NCBI GenBank assembly: GCA_002361875.1
Contig: DERX01000021.1
Coordinates: 1 to 7,111, forward strand
Direction of reading: 5' to 3'
From: Ruminococcaceae bacterium UBA3329
GTDB taxonomy: Bacteria > Bacillota > Clostridia > Oscillospirales > Acutalibacteraceae
DNA: 7,111 nucleotides
The position numbers and the translations under genes were made by a program. The notes beneath the pieces were generated by a model. The model had not been told where the DNA came from. It worked only from the letters and a program-made list of their open reading frames with translations, and did no database searches. The stretch's first letter is position 1. The number at the start of each line of letters is the position of its first letter. Shown in pieces: positions 5,749-7,111 of the stretch.

Positions 5749-7111
5749 TTAAAATTTAATCTTTTCGGAAATGTAATCCGCCAACTCGGAAATCGGCATC
5801 CTTACCTGCTCCATAGAATCTCTGTCACGAACAGTAACACAGCCGTCATTTTCACTGTCAAAATCATAAGTAATGCAGAACGGTGTGCCGATTTCATCCT
5901 GACGGCGGTAACGCTTGCCGATTGAACCTGTTTCGTCAAAATCAGTCATAAAGTATTTTGAAAGTTCAGCACAAATCTCTTCTGCCTTGCCGGAAAGCTT
6001 CTTTGAAAGCGGAAGAACAGCCGCCTTATAAGGCGCAATTGCAGGATTTAAATGGAGAACTACACGTGTATCATTCTTCTCTTCGTCGAGCACCTCTTCG
6101 TCATAAGCCTCGCAAAGAAGAGCCAATACTGTTCTGTCAAGTCCATATGTGGATTCAATAATAAACGGAATGTATCTTTCATTGGTTTCTGGGTCAAGAT
6201 ATTCCATTTTTTGACCGCTGTATTCCTGATGGCGTGTAAGGTCAAAGTTTGTGCGGTTGTGAGTACCGTTAATCTCACCCCAGCCGAACGGGAAGAGGAA
6301 TTCAATATCGCAGGCCGCTTTTGCGTAGTGAGCCAATTTTTCATGGTCGTGGAATCTGAGATTTTCCGCAGGAAGTCCCAAATCCTCAAAATACTTTTTG
6401 CCGTATTCCTTGAAATATTCGTACAGCTCTGTGTCAGTTCCCTCCTTACAGAAGGTCTGGAACTCCATCTGTTCAAATTCAATTGTACGGAAAGTAAAAT
6501 TGCCCGGGGTAATCTCGTTTCTGAAAGCCTTACCGATTTGACCTATTGAGAACGGAAGCTTTGCACGCATTGAACGCTGAACATTAAGGTAGTTTACATA
6601 TTCTCCCTGCGCATTTTCGGGACGGAGATATATAACGCTTTTGCTGTTATTTGTAACTCCCCTGAAGGTCTGGAACATAAGGTTAAATTCACGGATATCG
6701 GTAAAATTATGCTTACCGCAGTTGGGGCACGGAATACTGTGATCCTTAATATATTGGAACATTTCCTCTTTTGTCATACCGTCTGCATGAGCGTCGGGGT
6801 CAAAATCGTCGATAAGGTTGTCTGCACGGTGGCGCATTTTGCACTCCTTGCAGTCAAGAAGCGGGTCGGAGAAAGATGAAACATGACCGCTTGCCTCCCA
6901 AACTCTGGGGTGCATTAAAATGTCAGCGTCAACCTCATAGCTGTTTTTGCGCTCCTGAATAAAGCGCTTTCTCCAAGTATCCTTTACATTATTTTTAAGC
7001 CTTGCGCCCAAGGGGCCGTAGTCCCAAGTATTGGCAAGTCCGCCGTAAATGTCACTGCCTGCGAAAATAAAGCCTCTGCCCTTGCAAAGCGCAACAATTT
7101 TTTCCATTGTT
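5749..7111 (-). CDS. glyQS: Glycyl-tRNA synthetase, single-chain alpha2 type (5' end at the window edge)
   Basis: This class II aminoacyl-tRNA synthetase charges tRNA-Gly with glycine in the cytoplasm. Numbering is from the ATG at 7107 (452 residues to the stop). Visible blocks: RGFIFAGSDIYGGLANTWDYGPLG (11-34), a Cys4 zinc-binding insertion (C86, C89, C127, C130), LRPENAQG (161-168), class II motif 2 FRNEITPGNFTFRTIEFEQME (195-215), the glycine-recognition ELYEYFKEY/DIEFLFPFGWGEINGTHNRTNFDL region (228-290), motif 3 ESTYGLDRTVLALL (318-331), and the anticodon-binding domain (about 345-452, with GKRYRRQDEIGTPFCITYD). Family members usually carry a few residues before 'MEKIVAL', and here the frame stays open (a Thr codon) to the edge with no visible ribosome site. 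The true start is therefore probably just outside the window. All motifs are intact. GH127 follows after a terminator-like hairpin. Confidence 0.97.
   Translation of the reverse strand, partial: TMEKIVALCKGRGFIFAGSDIYGGLANTWDYGPLGARLKNNVKDTWRKRFIQERKNSYEVDADILMHPRVWEASGHVSSFSDPLLDCKECKMRHRADNLIDDFDPDAHADGMTKEEMFQYIKDHSIPCPNCGKHNFTDIREFNLMFQTFRGVTNNSKSVIYLRPENAQGEYVNYLNVQRSMRAKLPFSIGQIGKAFRNEITPGNFTFRTIEFEQMEFQTFCKEGTDTELYEYFKEYGKKYFEDLGLPAENLRFHDHEKLAHYAKAACDIEFLFPFGWGEINGTHNRTNFDLTRHQEYSGQKMEYLDPETNERYIPFIIESTYGLDRTVLALLCEAYDEEVLDEEKNDTRVVLHLNPAIAPYKAAVLPLSKKLSGKAEEICAELSKYFMTDFDETGSIGKRYRRQDEIGTPFCITYDFDSENDGCVTVRDRDSMEQVRMPISELADYISEKIKF

Noticed and set aside
6060..6482. Minus-strand open frame of 140 codons within glyQS
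   Set aside because: It is an alternative frame of glyQS; the other frame carries all the synthetase motifs.
6052..6549. Plus-strand open frame of 165 codons opposite glyQS
   Set aside because: It lies wholly antisense to strongly conserved glyQS motifs and shows no family features.

Overview
The window reads as chromosomal DNA from a moderately AT-rich, Gram-positive anaerobe of the Clostridia (Oscillospiraceae/Ruminococcaceae-like), probably gut-associated. The basis is a single-chain alpha2-type glycyl-tRNA synthetase, an LCP cell-wall ligase, two arabinofuranosidase families common in plant-glycan fermenters, and consensus sigma-A type promoters. The lineage is inferred; there is no rRNA or other decisive marker here.

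The left half (1-3675) holds three plus-strand genes: a LytR-CpsA-Psr (LCP) membrane protein, a GH51 alpha-L-arabinofuranosidase 21 bases downstream, and a four-helix membrane protein with an N-terminal zinc ribbon. A promoter-like sequence precedes the first gene. A near-consensus internal promoter lies at the end of the GH51 gene and should drive the third gene separately. The block ends at a strong intrinsic terminator (3699-3734).

The middle (3676-3989) is a gene-free stretch between convergent genes. After the terminator it contains a roughly 160-base cluster of back-to-back hairpins (about 3767-3930) that looks like a dispersed palindromic repeat element. It may also act as a two-way transcription barrier.

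The right half is on the minus strand: a glycyl-tRNA synthetase entering from the right edge (5' end just outside), a terminator-like hairpin, then a GH127 (DUF1680) beta-L-arabinofuranosidase. The GH127 gene is broken by one frameshift near 4360-4385, after its catalytic domain; the C-terminal part is intact in another frame.

Functionally, GH51 (alpha-L-arabinofuranosides) and GH127 (beta-L-arabinofuranosides) both release L-arabinose, and neither has a signal peptide, so both should act on imported oligosaccharides in the cytoplasm. The LCP protein and GlyRS are housekeeping genes. I see no CRISPR array, transposase, phage gene, tRNA or rRNA. The least explained items are the hairpin cluster, the GH127 frameshift and the zinc-ribbon membrane protein.
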